From contig VWYX01000388.1 in assembly GCA_013396525.1 (NCBI GenBank), positions 644,121-708,120 on the forward strand: a stretch of 64,000 bases of DNA, written 5' to 3'. The translations under genes were made by a program, and so were the position numbers. Under the pieces are notes generated by a model. The model made no database searches and was not told where the DNA came from. It was given only the letters and a program-made list of their open reading frames with translations. Positions 39,356-53,069 of the stretch are shown here, in pieces. Every line of letters begins with the position of its first letter. The first letter of the stretch is position 1. The stretch comes from Chaetorhynchus papuensis. Taxonomy: Eukaryota > Chordata > Aves > Passeriformes > Rhipiduridae.

Positions 39356-39490
39356 CTATGTCTGGGTGGCATTGATCAGCACCAGCTCCTCGCTGACCTC
39401 GGGCCCGCAGCCTGGACAGAAGGTGTGCTCATCCTTGATGCCAATCACTCTGTCCCTCGGGCAGCTCAAAGGCATGTTCTTTTCTCGGAT
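39356..39490 (-). other. Exon-like open frame of unknown identity (possible exon or old pseudogene)
   Basis: On the minus strand a pyrimidine-rich stretch and CAG (acceptor-like, AG at 39492-39491) precede a 45-codon frame that begins IREKNMPL. It contains a CPGC motif and an acidic EVSEEL stretch before a TAG stop at 39358-39356. Local GC content is above the surroundings and the residue composition looks protein-like, with balanced charges, four cysteines near each other and an N-A-T glycosylation sequon. Past the stop, another frame stays open. I do not recognise the family. A conserved exon, a broken gene relic and chance are all possible. Confidence 0.25.
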
Positions 39491-40597
39491 CTGAATGATT
39501 AAGAAGGGCAGCTGAAATACAGCTATTGCTGCCGCTGCACTCTAGAAATGTGGCCATGTAATGCAACACTTTTATGCACCAGAAACGATTCTATCGCTAG
39601 GAAAAAAGGTAGGTGCATTTATTCAAACGTCTAAAATCAATCATCAGCTACCAGGAATAGATCATGTCTGAAAAGCTACTGCTTATCCTCCTCAGTTTCA
39701 GTAGTGACTTCACTGGAGGTCTGTCTCTAACATGCCTAAGTGAATGGGAGGGTCAGAATGAAGAAATTTTCAGCATCAGCATATTTTTCTTGCTGTGAAC
39801 CTCCCTCCATTCACTGAAACTTCTTTCCAGTTCTCTCCAGTCCATATGGACTTTTGGGCTCCATATGGATCTACTGCAGCCCTCTCCATTGTACCATATG
39901 CAAAATGATGCCTTACACTTCCAGGACATTTTTAATTTAATAGAAAACGTGGTTATTAACGATACTTAATTATAGAGGATATCATTGAAATTACATTCGC
40001 TCTAGAAAAATGCACAAATATAAAGCCTGGGCAACTTTTTAGCAATGACACATTACTAGTCCATTTTTGTTAGTGTATCAATAGGACATTGACTGATGGA
40101 TCTGCACTGGACTGTTCTCCAGGCACTGCCACACTTGTGCTGTGGCTGCTGCTGTAATTTCGATCTATACACAAGGGAGGGACTCAGATGATTTCAGAGG
40201 GTGCAGAGGGGCTCATTCATTAGTCTGGCCTCATAAAAACTTACTCTACTGCAAACATTGAACTGGCTACACCTATTTTAATGCAATTAAAAGACTGCAT
40301 AAATCAATGTCACAACAAGTAATTCCCTTCAGACATCCACTAATGATCTTAGCTCTTAGGAGAGAGCTTTGCTTTCCTTTCCTGAGTGTCAGGTCACTAC
40401 ATCTGGTTGGCCTTCCAGAGGCAGCAGAAGTCAGATCCTGGATAGCCAAGTGGCTACAGGTACTCTCCGGCATCACCAAGCCATTGTAGCCTTGGAAGCT
40501 GCTCAACAGACTTGCTTCTCTCCACGCTCCTGGCAGAGCAGGTGTGCTGCTTTTGGTTTGGGGGGCTTAATTTTTTTCATAGTTAGCTGACATCTAT

Positions 40598-41124
40598 GTT
40601 TTGGGTTTGTGCTGGAAACACTGCTGATAACACAGGGATGTTTTTGTCACTGCTGAGCAGGGCTTACACAGAGCCAAGGCCTTTTCTTCCTCTCACCCCA
40701 CCCCAGCAGCGAGGGGGCTGGGGGTGCACAAGGAGCTGGGAGGGGACACAGCGAGAACAGGTGATTCCAACTGACCCAAGGGATATCCCATAACACATGG
40801 AGTCATGCTCAGCATGTAAAACTGGGGAAGAAAGAACCAGGGGGAGACGTTCAGAGTGATGGAGTTTGTCTTCCCAATTCCCCGATACATGTGATGGAGC
40901 CTGGATTTCCTGGGCATGGCAAAACACCTGCCTGTCCTTGGGAAGTGGTGAATGAATTTCATGTTTGGCTTTGCTTGCACCTGTGGCTTTTGCTTTACCT
41001 ATTAAACTGCTTTCATCTCAACCCATGAATTTTCTCAGTTTTACCCTTCCAATTCTCTCCCCCATCACACCAGGAAGGAGGTAGAGAGCGGGGCTGAGTT
41101 TCTGGCTGGGGTTACACCACAACA
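40598..41124 (+). mobile_element. Solo LTR of an avian endogenous retrovirus
   Basis: The stretch follows an LTR that is common in bird genomes. It has an upstream block near 40611 (GCTGGAAACACTGCTGATAA), a mid block near 40797 (ATGGAGTCATGCTCAGCATG) where a CRE and TATA are expected but look degraded, and a 'gttcagagtgatggagtttgtcttccca' block. An ATTAAA polyadenylation signal lies at 41001-41006, followed by 'tttcatctcaacccatgaattttctcag'. Ends beginning TG and ending CA are assigned at 40598 and 41124, but no matching target-site duplication was seen, so the left boundary is uncertain. No gag, pol or env remains are attached, so this looks like an LTR left after recombination. The family name is not asserted. 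Confidence 0.8.
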
Positions 41125-41244
41125 GCAGGCACTGCTGACAGACCTACAACTCACTGCCTCAAAGATCACTGCTACTGTTAGTGTAGCAAAGAGGCCCTGG
41201 CCCTGCCTCCAAGCCCTTTATAATGACATGTCCCATCATGCACT

Positions 41245-41325
41245 TTTTATAAAAGGGGAGTCACAAAATGCTTAGGTGGCTTACCCAGGACGCAAAGCAG
41301 CAACAAAGCGGTAATTCTTACGTAA
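41245..41325 (+). mobile_element. Possible MIR-like SINE remnant
   Basis: The segment 'tataaaaggggagtcacaaaatgcttaggtggcttacccagg' followed by 'gcaaagcagcaacaaagcgg' has the order of the MIR core ('..gaggttaagtgacttgcccaagg...cacagcaagtcagtggc'). It is diverged and may be chance. It lies just after the solo LTR. Confidence 0.3.
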
Positions 41326-44300
41326 CTCTTGGGGAAAGCAGCAGCATATTTGACTGAACCATGATGCCTCCCAACCATAAATTATGACACTTGGATTCAG
41401 AACTTTCAGATCTATGAGCTGTTTGGTCCCTGACTAACGACTAATGAAATAAACTGCTTTTATCCTCCAAAACCTGAAGAGAAATAGGGTATATTTCAAG
41501 CTTATTCTATAAGTGAGCCCATTGTGGAACACAAAAAGGTGGTGGTTCCCAGGAAACTTTTCATTATAAGCCTAACTAGGAAATTTTCTGGAGAAATGCA
41601 TATGATATAAAAAATAGGAACTCCAAGGAAGTGGAGACTGGCAGAATCCCACCATGCAGAAAAGGGCTAGGTTAAACTCACACATCCCCATCCAAAACCA
41701 AGAGTCCCCCACAAAGCCCCATGGGCTGCACATTAGGTAGGGCAAGGCTGCTGAGGCTCTGGAAGGAGGTGTGTCACACACAGACAGGTGGATCCCAAAG
41801 CACAGATCACTCCAGGTTCATCCCTTCCCCCTTCACCAACAGCACCTCGATCTGCCATTCACAGAGGTGAACAAGGGGAAGGGCACAAAGCCCACTGGAC
41901 ACCTTCATAACGTTTATGTTTATCTGAACATGATTTCTATCATTGTTTTATAATCTGGAGCATGTCAACAGGAGATAAAGAGGAAAGATGACTGAGGAAT
42001 TAAATTATCTGAAGTGCTGAGCAAGCCTTTTACAGCCCACTGTGGTTTAAATTTGTCACCTGACATGATGTGGTAGAAGAGGTTATGTTACACTTCAGCT
42101 CAAGATGCACCTGCCTGGGAAGGCCTAACCCCCCTCATTAAAGGGGACAGTGCTTGACCCTGCACTGAGGTTAATACTGAAGTGTTCCCCTGGAGACAGG
42201 ACTGTGTTCCCCTGGGCCCTCATTACCATCACCCTCTGGATGTTGCTCTGAACGCTGGCACCCTAACTGATAAACAGAATCAGTCTGTTTCAGACCTCAG
42301 AGGCAAGCAGCTAGAATTTGAGATAGCTATCCTTTCATAGGCAAGGAGGGCGATTTTTATATTTTTTCTTGTGCACATTAGGTGACGGCAGAACTTCAAT
42401 CAATCTTCATGTGATGCCAGTAGTTCACAGATAGAGCTGCAGTGCTTGAAGGAAATAGGTTATCTTTTCCCACTGTGAGCTGCTACTTCTGAGGAGTGTT
42501 TGATACAAGTCTGAAGGAACTGCGCAATCTGGATTTGAAAGGACCATTCACCAGGAAAAATTAACAAAATACTTAGAAATGACTGAGCTCGGCTGGCCAG
42601 TTTTCTGGCTATGACCTTTAATTCTCCATAAAGAGAAGGTGCTTTAAAAAAAATCAAACATTCTCACCAATCTGGTTAATTAAACAGAATGGCAAATGAT
42701 CCCACGTGTGGAAGGAATCCAAAAACAGTTTGGGTAGAAGAAAAAAATTGCAGTTATAACCCAGTCTTATTTAAAGAAAAGAATAAATATTTAAGCATAT
42801 GGTATAATATTTCATGAACCTGCAAGAGTAGTGTAAATATGAAATTGCACTAAACATATATAAATATTGCACTAAACATTGTAAATAAAAATAAACTGTG
42901 AATGAAATAACTTTTTCTCCTAAAAAACATTATCAGAATACTCAGCATATACATATAAATATATTTAGGAAGGGAGTGCAAGCAGGCTAGCCAAGTCTTG
43001 TAACTTGTAAGCCACATTAAGTTACTTATATCAGACTCGAACTGATTAGTGCAGATTATCTGGGCATATCTGACTGTCCAGGTCTAGCAAGGATGTTGTC
43101 TGACTGTGCAGCCCAAGAACAAATGAAACCATACGTATTGCCAAGTCAAGATGTCAGCCCTGGATTCTCTTGGTAGCTTACTGTCTCCAGAGGTGAAATT
43201 TGGAAATGAAATGTTCAAAAAAATGAAGCTTTGGTACAGGCAAACCATGGAGTTTATGTTGAAAAGAAGTGGCTGCCAGCCTGTTGATCCTATTGATTAA
43301 TTACAGGCTCAGGTATAAATCGAGAGCCCCTTTCCCTTAATGTCTTAAGAAGGATAACAGGAATACAGTATGAAAAGTGATTAAAATTGGCCTATTTCCA
43401 GTCATTGCCCTTAAACCTGACAGAATGAAAAGACAGGGTCTGGAGGTCCTGTCACAAATTTGAAATCTCTAAGTTATTACACCAGTCAGCTGTGTTCTCT
43501 AGCAGCAAACCATGGCTAGTGTTCATAAAAGAGAAGCTGTGTTTGTAGAAGTTAATTTCTTTTAAGATTATTTAAGAGATCTCATGATAACTTTTCGAAC
43601 TTCACACAGTGAAGTGGACATGGTCCACTCCTGAACTGTAAGAAATAAGTCCTGCTTCTTCTGACTGCACCCTCACACTGCCATGGCACCCTGCTGCTAA
43701 TACTCACAGTGCTAAATATAAGTTTAGGCTTGAAGAATTAGATCATACTTCCTTTTCCTTTCCATCACACTAGAAGGTGTGTCCTCCTTACCTAAGTATT
43801 TGGTTAAATATCCCCTGGCTGTTCAGCAGGAGCCCTTATATTCTCTTTCATCAGCAGGAAATGATGAGCTCCTGGTCCAATATGCAATTATTTTAAAACT
43901 GTATTATCATAGCACCTAATGGTCCCAGTCATGGACCATCACCCTCTTGCACTTGGCACTGGACAAGCACATGCACAGGCAAAGCACATTCCCCAGATAA
44001 TTTTCAGCTCAGTTATGAATAAAGATACAATACAGGAATACATCATGGAAAGCACAAACAGAGATTCGTTGATGTAATATAGTAGATCGAAAAATGTTGC
44101 TTTGATGTGGCTCTTCTTCCACATTTCAGTCTTCCAAGAATCATTTAAAATAGCAAAAATCCCTTGATTTCTTCCCTAATAATACTTTCCCAGGTGACCA
44201 TATGCCACAAGGATGCTGCATGATCACAAATGGGAAAAAGACCAAAGATCGTAAGGGGAATGAGTCATGAAGCAGCAAGACATGTTCTAAAAATATTTAC

Positions 44301-47300
44301 AAATCCTTAGTTAGAAGAAAAAAAAAAAAAAGGCTGCTGCAAATAGCACTTCTTGGACAACAGGAATCTTTGTATGGACAAACAGCACATGTACCAGAAC
44401 AAATGGCAAGCTTTTCATGTGAGACCAATTTTCAAAGAGCTTATGAATGTCTCTCTCCTGAATTTCTTCTTCAATTTCTGCTTAAGCTATCCTGAGTCTT
44501 ACATATGGAGAAGGAACAAGCTTAATCGGGGCAACTGTAAGCCTTTCATCAATTCAATTATCCGGTAAAGGGCTCACTCGTTGAACTCAGCCATAAAATG
44601 TTAGAGTCGCAGCGCTGCTCCTGTCTATCAGCTTGTGTCCCTGAATTCTTTGTACCCTTAGGGATGTTTTATCTTTTGAGAAATGTGACAGTCTGCCTTT
44701 GGAGACTGGCCTCGGCACAGCTCCATAACCAATATATTGACAGATAGAAGGTAGCCTGGAAAGCAAAGCAGTTCACGACTTGTGTCTGTCAAGCTGCTCT
44801 TCTCTGCAGACACAGGACCTTTAAAAGTTATTACAGGACCTTTCAAACCATTACCTTGCATTAATGACATCAGATTTATTTTTTCAGGGATCTGTGGATC
44901 TACAGCAGTACTACAATGTATCTCATTTCCCAGTATTTTTACTTTTTGGGAAATATAATTAAAATATTATCATAACGCTAAGCATACACAGGGCTTCTCT
45001 TTGAAAGGTACCTTTGCTGTTGGAAGAACAGGCTTAAAATGGGAGGAGAATTCACTGACAGTGCCAGTATTTCTGACATTTTCTACTGAAATTTCTGACA
45101 TTTGCTACTTGATTATTTCTATATGTGAACTCGAATCTGCAGTTTCTCTTCCCTCCATTTTGAAGAGGGAGGAAGGGAGACTGCTGTTTCAAAGTAAATG
45201 AAAACCAATCACATCACCTCTAAGAATACACTAATCTATAAAAATTAAATTCAGAAGAACACAGGACTGGCTGTGGAATATTACACGCATCCTCAATGAG
45301 GTCAAACCTCATTTCTGATATTGCAAGACACTAAGATATGCAGCTGTATTGACATCAGTGCTTCATTTTGGGGATGACACTGTACAAATTGTTCAATGCT
45401 GTGATTTCCTCTTTGTTTTGCTTTACCTATCACTGTTCCTGTGCCCTAGCACCCCGATTAGGAGAACATGAACCAAAGTTTCCTGAAAACCATTTGCACT
45501 TAAAATCAGGATTTTTGCAAAGATAATAGAAAACTATGTAATTACTTCTTATGTTGTTCTTTTCCTCCTTATTGCAATCTCTTCAAGATTCAACTGCCAG
45601 AATACCAAAGGACATAATATCCAAAGTTGATTTTCTGAAATTTTAGTTTAGAGGAAGCAACTCTCTTGAGGAGATAGCTATATCTATATATATGACAAGA
45701 TATTTTAATTTCCTGTCTTTAACCAAAGTCACCAGCCCAATGGCAACACAATGTACTTATTGGACCTTGAGATTTTTTGCTATTTTATGGCCTTTTAATC
45801 TTATGCTCCAGTGTATGATGTTTAAGAATGTTACATCTTCAGGATGACACAATAAATGCTTTCAGTCAGGAGCTGGGAGCACATTTAAGAAATGGACATT
45901 TTAAATCAGCCTTTAAAATCACTGGCAAATATTTCCTAGGCAAAGTAGTAAATTCGCTGGTCTAATGCAGAACCAAACAGGTTTTGGTACTGGGTTCCTG
46001 TCCTTTCTCTCAATGAAATAATCATGTGTCCAGGTAATGGTGGACTATATTGCTGTCAATATCACTTTCAAGTTATTAGGTCCAATCAATGCTGGATAAA
46101 AGGAAAAAGGGTGGTCAACAGGCAATCTGGCTTTCAGTTTAACACTCCCTTGAGGATTTTCATTATCCTTTCCTTTTCTGTTCTCAAGGTTAGCTCTAGC
46201 TAGACTATTTGTAGCTTCAGCTTCCTGGAGATAATGCACATCCACAATAGCCTTGCTCCTCCAACGTCAGAGTGCCCTTCCACCTGAGTAAGCAGAGTCC
46301 CGTCTTTTTTCCATTATTTGTGACCTTTTCCTGGGTTAAAAGGTGACTCCCGAAGCAGACAGGTTTCACTTCTTATGGTGATTGCAGTGCAAAAAGCACG
46401 CTTCTACCTTGTTAGAAGTGACATCACTGTACATTAAAGACATCATATCTCCTTTCATATTAAAATGCCTGTCAGTTCTGCTGCTCGCAGGCTGTAAATC
46501 TGCCACAGTATCCCGTGCTTGGGAGCTTTCATTATGAAAATGTGGAAGATAAGCACTCTGCTTTACTGTCAAAAGGAAAAAGTCTGGTAGTCATGAGGTT
46601 ACTTTAAAAATAAATACACGATTCCTTAAACATAGATTACTTGATGTGGGGCAATCTTTGAAAGCAATCTTTTTAATTTTAATTCCTAAAAAAATTCAAG
46701 CTTAAAATATAGTATGAGTAAAGCATGCATATACAGTCCTGTAGAATTTATTAATGCATAGATTTTGCACTTGCTCATGCACTAAATCATTAGATCTTCC
46801 TCTGACTTTAGCCCTCCAGCCTTGAGAGAAACGACATACTAGAATTTAACCTGTTTTTCATCTTTATATCATATAGATACAAAAAGATTTGTATGTTCTG
46901 CAAGACAGTGACAACACTCAGCTGTTGTGCATTTGACTGTAGAAAATACAGTCAGTAGACAAATACCTCCTAAAGAGCAAAGAAAAATAGAAATAATTAT
47001 TGATCATTTTCTCTCATGGCATCATTAGGATCTTAATAATACCTTCCCTATTACACGAAGTTTTAATCCATTGATCTGAAAGCACTTTGGATGTATTGCT
47101 CTTTCTGTTTCACAAAGGAGAAGGTGAGACAGAAAGGTGAGAACACCTGTCTCAACATTTGAGAGCAGCTCAGCAGCAGAAGCAAGAACAGATCCTCCCT
47201 CTCTGGACTAACCTGTCCCACACTTGACTTGCTCATTTCCAGCTAGAAATTTGCACTGTTTGCTGGTGTAACCCTGAGTTGTTTACACAGCATGTGATTA

Positions 47301-50300
47301 TTCATTTATTATTCATTACTCAACAATGAGCTAAAATTATCACAGATATTTCTTTATTATTATAAAAAACAAATTAAAAATCTCCTTATCTATTTTGTGC
47401 AAAAACACTAACCCACTGTTATTCCCCATTTCCACCAGAATTCCCTCTAGCTGGGGAAACTTCAGCATGTGAGCATAGCATGTGTATTTTCACATTTCAT
47501 CTTCCAAACGACATACTCCATTGTTGATACTCTGTTTGAGGAGCCGAAATGAGCAGTTTAAGAGTTATTTATGGGCGATGCAGCCTTTCACCTCCAAGGC
47601 ATTGATTTTAATGTCCGAACCCTACATCCAGAGACAGGAATATATATTTAGGCTGTCCTGTGTGCATTATGTGAAATCAATTGGTAATGTCAGTCCCAAG
47701 AAGACAAGCACACAGGTGAAAGCCATGGGGGAAAAAAACCCAACAAAATAAAATGAGAAAAAGGAATACAATAAAATAAGGGAAATTATTTGGATGAGGA
47801 AGGCAAATGGGTAGGAAAAATGTAGTAGCTGAGAAGGTGACATGGTTGGGATAGGGTCTGATGAGGCAAGAACAGAGGATTGCACACATGTCATGGAGGA
47901 CACCAACAACGTGTGTCACTCAATGGAGCTGGAAGCAAAATGAAGCGAGAAACCAAAGAAAAGTGTGTGAACGCAGTGTGCTTCTTCACCTTCCAGTTCC
48001 TGCTGGAAGCAGAGAGGATTTTCTTCCTCTGCTTTGTAGAATGAAGTCCTCTGCTGATGCAGAGCAGAACAGAGAGAAGTAATGAGAGCTGTAGTTCTTT
48101 AACGATCCAAGTCATAAGGATTTATAACCCATTTTATGGCAATGTTGCCAACAGTTTCCTGGCCACAAAAGCCTGCAAGGACTGATCAGGCTCCTGTATC
48201 ATCTGTCTTCTGCTCATGAGAGGCTTTTGAACCTCTGCAATTCCACAGTCACAAACCCTGTCTATGCGGAGTGCTTTCGTGGCATTCTCCACTGTTTCCA
48301 ACATCCACACAGGTCCAGCAGCAGCAGCAAGGGGGAGATTTCTAATGCCAGGTGGTCTGGATTGCTACAGGCACTTTATGCTACTGCCCTCTCAATTTTC
48401 CAGGTAGGATCAGGTGAGTGAGAAAAGATGGGTGTTGTTTTTTTGCCCTAAAGCTCCTACAATTCCTGGGAGTGGTGGAGCTGCACTGATGGCACAGATG
48501 GCAATTTTGCCTGAAAGGCGTAAGCCAGACTGGAACAGTGAGTCAGTTGCCCAGCATCATTCCCCTCTCCTAGAAGATAACATTCCTCCAAACCTGTTAT
48601 TGCAGATCTGGAAGAGTTAGTACCTAACCTTCAATATTGTTTTATATAATTTTTCCAGGAACATATTTTTTCTTGTAAAAGCAGACAAGACTAAAGTGTA
48701 GAGGAATATTTTCTGGCATGTGTGAACACCAGGGAATCAGATCTGAACATTGTGTTTGAGGTTATACTACCTCTGAAACTGCAGGCCCTGGGGACTGGGT
48801 CACAGGCAGTCACACCAGATTGACACATCTATATTTATAGATAGAGTCTTTATTTTCACTAGTGTATCCATTGAATTTATAATAGAGTTAAAAAGACAAG
48901 AGAATTGTATAATGTACTTTGTGAAAAATTAACTTTTGACTTAATATGGAACTTTATGCTATTGTTCTGTTCCTAACAAAACTGTTTATTTCATATGTAT
49001 ACAGCTTCTCGTCCTCCCTTTTGATTTTACCCATTTTTGTTGTTATATTACAAAAGAATTGTGTTCTATTTCATTCCCTTAACCTCAGAAATAATGGTTT
49101 TTTATTCAATGGCCGAAAATTGGGGCCCATTGGAAAATACCAGCTCACAAATGCTCTAGGAGTGACCTAACATCGACATTAAATTGCATTTTGTTTCTAA
49201 AGAAATTGAGCTCTTCTGTCAGTAAAGGCACACAGTGATGATAACATAATCCCCATTATTTTAAATACTTAAGGTGGCTGAACATTCTTTACCCTTCCTT
49301 TTTCACTGAAATTCAGGACAAGGTATGTATTGTTCTTACCACACTACAAATTGGATCTGACTCACGTTTGCTTCATATCCCCAAGTCTGCATCAGAAGCA
49401 TTTCCAGGGAGCTGGGAACTAACTTTGCAGATGATTTGCATCAGCAGGTCAATTTAAAGTGACCACTTCAAGTCATGTCTGTGCTTAAACTTGATACCAG
49501 AGTTTTCAACCTGAAGTACTGAATCAGCTCCACCGAACTGGCTGTGGGAAAGTTGACTTTGAAATGTCATCAGGAATTGATACTCCACAAGGAAAAAATC
49601 AAGAATGTGTGTTTACGCTAATGAAAATATTCTATAGAGTCTGAACACAAAAGGTTTTGTTCCAACGCCATCATATTTTAGGAAAAACTCTAGCTCAGTG
49701 GTGCAAAAAAGGAATCAAATGGGGCTCCAGCCTTTACTTAATACAAAGCACAAATCTGACATGATCTGTCACACTGTATTTTAACTGGAGAAAGTAGGAG
49801 AGACAAACATGTGACAAAAGGTCATCGTGTCTCTTAAGCCATATAGGAGGAGATGAACATCCCAAGGTGGCGAGCACAGCGTAGGAAGCTGAAGACGACA
49901 GAATTTTGTTAGGCTCTTCTATCTAAAATCTGTAGCACAAACCTAATACTTTTCTGAGCAGAGTTTCATTCAAAAATATATTAACTTTTTAATTGAGGAC
50001 ATGGCAGGATATCAGTGGTTCTGATGATCTTAGCACAGCATGGGAAATAATGCTGGATAACTCAGCCTCCATTTACAGAGAAAAACATCTTTGAAGTTTC
50101 ACTGTATGGGCACAGACAATCAATCATTCAAATGCTGAAAGGCTTGAACTCTCCCATCCAAATGCATGCAAAGGGGAATATCAAACCTCTTAATGCTCAT
50201 GAAAAAGCTACTCCCTTGGGAAGCCAAGGAGTGCACTCCCAGGAACTTGGAGAGGGTTAAGTGAACTCTGAAAGCTTCTGAGGATCTTCCCTTTCTTTTT

Positions 50301-51311
50301 TACGGAACTGAAAGTATAGGAGACAGAGAGAAAGCCTCGGGCTGAGTTCTTACATTATTCTCCCCAGCTCCCTTGAAGAACTGCTGACAGTTCCTTGTTC
50401 ACCAGGAATTTTGCAGAGGAGGAAAAGGAGGAAGGGCCCAATACTTCCTTTCTTTCTCTTCCTTCTTCATGCACCCTTCAATTCCTTAACGTCCTATTCC
50501 TCACTCTGAGAACATCAGAAGACGACTTCTAAGAAGCACAGATCATAGCCAAAGAACAAAGCTCCAGAAGGAAGGTTTTGAGACCTCAGGTGTATTTTCA
50601 GTAACTTAGAGAGACATCCTTAGTACTGAGAAGTAATTAGCAAAACTTCTGCTGGCTTCAGTGGGAGCAGAGTTTTGCCTTCCACCTCTCAAACCCCAGA
50701 AATGCACTATTGTGTTTACTTCAGGGCCCTCAGGAAACCCTGCAATAGCACTGCTAATCTTGAACTGCAGAGCTTCTCCACCTCAGCACTACGTCATGGA
50801 GGCTGACACCTCCTTCTACCTCCCCATTCTCAGAAGCTCTGAACGAGAAAAGTTTCCCTGGATTTGGAACTTGATCTTGGCCTCTTATTTTATTAGATAA
50901 TTTTTAAAAATTCTTTTTTCCTTTTTTTTCTAACCTAAGAAGGCACCAAAGTTAATTGTCAAAATCATGTGGTATGCTCTGATTGGGGCCAGCATGGATT
51001 TGTCCTCTCTGACACAAGTTTCAGGTGAGGACTGTTTAAAGATTGTGGCTTTTATTCATCTACTGGGTGTAGCTGGGGATGGTTCAGGCTGAATTCAAAA
51101 TGTGCCAGACAATCTTTTGTCATGTGCATTATTGTTCATCTGCACTTAACTTATATAAATGATGTGCAGTTCACAGGAGAAGGAGAAATTGGACACTCCC
51201 TCTGACCCATTCTGTGTTCTGTAGCCCTCTCACTCTGAAAATGCTTTTATTTCAAGTAGCTGGGAGACAAAAACCTTCCTAACTTTGAAGTGGGTTTTAT
51301 TGCATTGATAG

Positions 51312-51328
51312 GAGAGAGAGAGAGAGAG
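51312..51328 (+). repeat. (GA)n microsatellite
   Basis: About eight GA dinucleotides followed by degenerate GTGAGAGTGA. Confidence 0.9.
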
Positions 51329-52674
51329 TGAGAGTGAAATCCCATTTCATTTTTAAAGTTAACTGTAAAGTTTTAATTAGGTCCTCTGAACAAGGATTCT
51401 GTGATGCTTCATGTTTAAGAGTTAGCAATAGTACACGATCCACAGACTTCCATCTTAAAGTTCAGATGACAAAGGCCAACACAACTCTTTTCTTTGTAAC
51501 TCTGTAACCATTTATGTTTGAGGTGAAGATGTTAATATGGAAATTTTGTGAGCTGGGAAGGACTACAAACTCTATCATTGTAATTTATGACCTTTCATCT
51601 GAGGCCAAATGTAAAGGCAATTGCAATTGTTCTATATCTCAAGGCCAGCACATAGCAGATGTGTGAAATTTGGAGTGCTAGACATAAACTTTTATTACCA
51701 AATTATAAATAATTTCTATCACTTACAATGTTCACCTTTCAAGTTCATCTTGATTAAAACGCAAGGGCAGCATCTCACTGATTTCCATGACTTATACAGC
51801 TGAAAAAGCTCTACCATGGTACACTAGGAAAAGATAAAGCAATGTACTATTTAAAAAAATCTACTGAGAGCCAGGTATGCAACATTTTAGATCAAAATAC
51901 ATTTTCATCTAGAGGACAAACAAACAAAAGATAATCATTAGCCAATAACATCTGAATTCTATTTTCACTCTTGGAGATTTGGAATCCTTAAGGAGTCCAT
52001 TTAAGGCTAATTTACCTCTGGGAACAGCACATGAGACTACTTTGAGACCTGTGGCAAACCAAGGAAAATTACCCAAGATCTGGGTTCATGACTTGGTCTC
52101 AAACTATGGAGGAGGGGAGCTAAGGATACAGACCTTGCCAATCTCAATGCCCATGATCCAAATGCGATGTGTTTGTGAGGTTCACAGGCTGTGAAGCAGG
52201 AAAGTACAAGGATTTTCTTGACTGACAGCAAACAATCAAAGTATCCGCACACACAGAAACTGTAATTAAGTATAAGCCTCAGCGAGCTAGAAAGCAGCCT
52301 ATTGAGCAGAAGGCAAAATAGCTCATCAGTTTCTGATGGCTCAGATAAAAAGAATTACAAGTTCTGAAGACAAACTCGTAAGAAATAAAACAAAGAGGAA
52401 GGCTCACAAAATAAAGTGTCCCTGGCTGTATTTGCAAAATTGCCATGCAAATTTACCAGCCCAGGCACGAAAGTTTTATTTGCCCAATCTTTATACTGGA
52501 GATTGATAACAATGAAAACAGGAATATTCCCTTATCAAAGCATTACTCACTGAAGCCAGGCAGCCAAATAAAACTTTGCAAGTGTGCTCCCTGGAGTAAC
52601 TATTTTATGTTCCTTTTCTGCTTCAAGTACTAGATATAATCAAGCACAGTTGGATGCTCCTGATTAACATGACG

Positions 52675-52687
52675 GTTGCCTGGAAAC
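52675..52687 (+). promoter_or_regulatory. RFX X-box-like motif upstream of LSM6
   Basis: GTTGCCTGGAAAC resembles the RFX-family X-box (two half-sites, GTTGCC and GGAAAC, with a one-base spacer). It lies about 1.2 kb upstream of the likely LSM6 start. This is a single motif match. Confidence 0.25.
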
Positions 52688-53032
52688 ACAGGCACAGTGT
52701 GGCCAAACCTCCCTGACCATGCCTGTGCTTGAACTCTGGGACAGGCAGGTGAGTGAGGTCAGGTTTGCAGCCCTTGCCTCTTAAAGCCTTTTAGTCTAAG
52801 CTTTGGAGAAAAAAATTGTTACTGGACATGTATTCAAGAAGAGAAGATAAACAGCTCTAGAAAGAAGCGAGAATACAAATCTGTGTTCTGACAAGCCATG
52901 GTACATTTACTTTGTATCACGAGAATTGAGAGGTTTGGAAAGATACTAAATCAATAATGGACAAATAAAAAACCCCAACAAAACAGTCCAGAAGCTTTCA
53001 CAGAAAAAAAAAACCTGTCACAGTACTAAATC

Positions 53033-53033
<1 letters not shown>

Positions 53034-53065
<32 letters not shown>
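53034..53065 (+). repeat. Poly(A) tract (A32)
   Basis: The longest homopolymer in the window, 32 A residues, about 0.8 kb upstream of the LSM6 promoter. Its left flank (CAGTACTAAATCC) carries no recognised element body. Exact length may be affected by sequencing. Confidence 0.9.
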
Positions 53066-53069
<4 letters not shown>

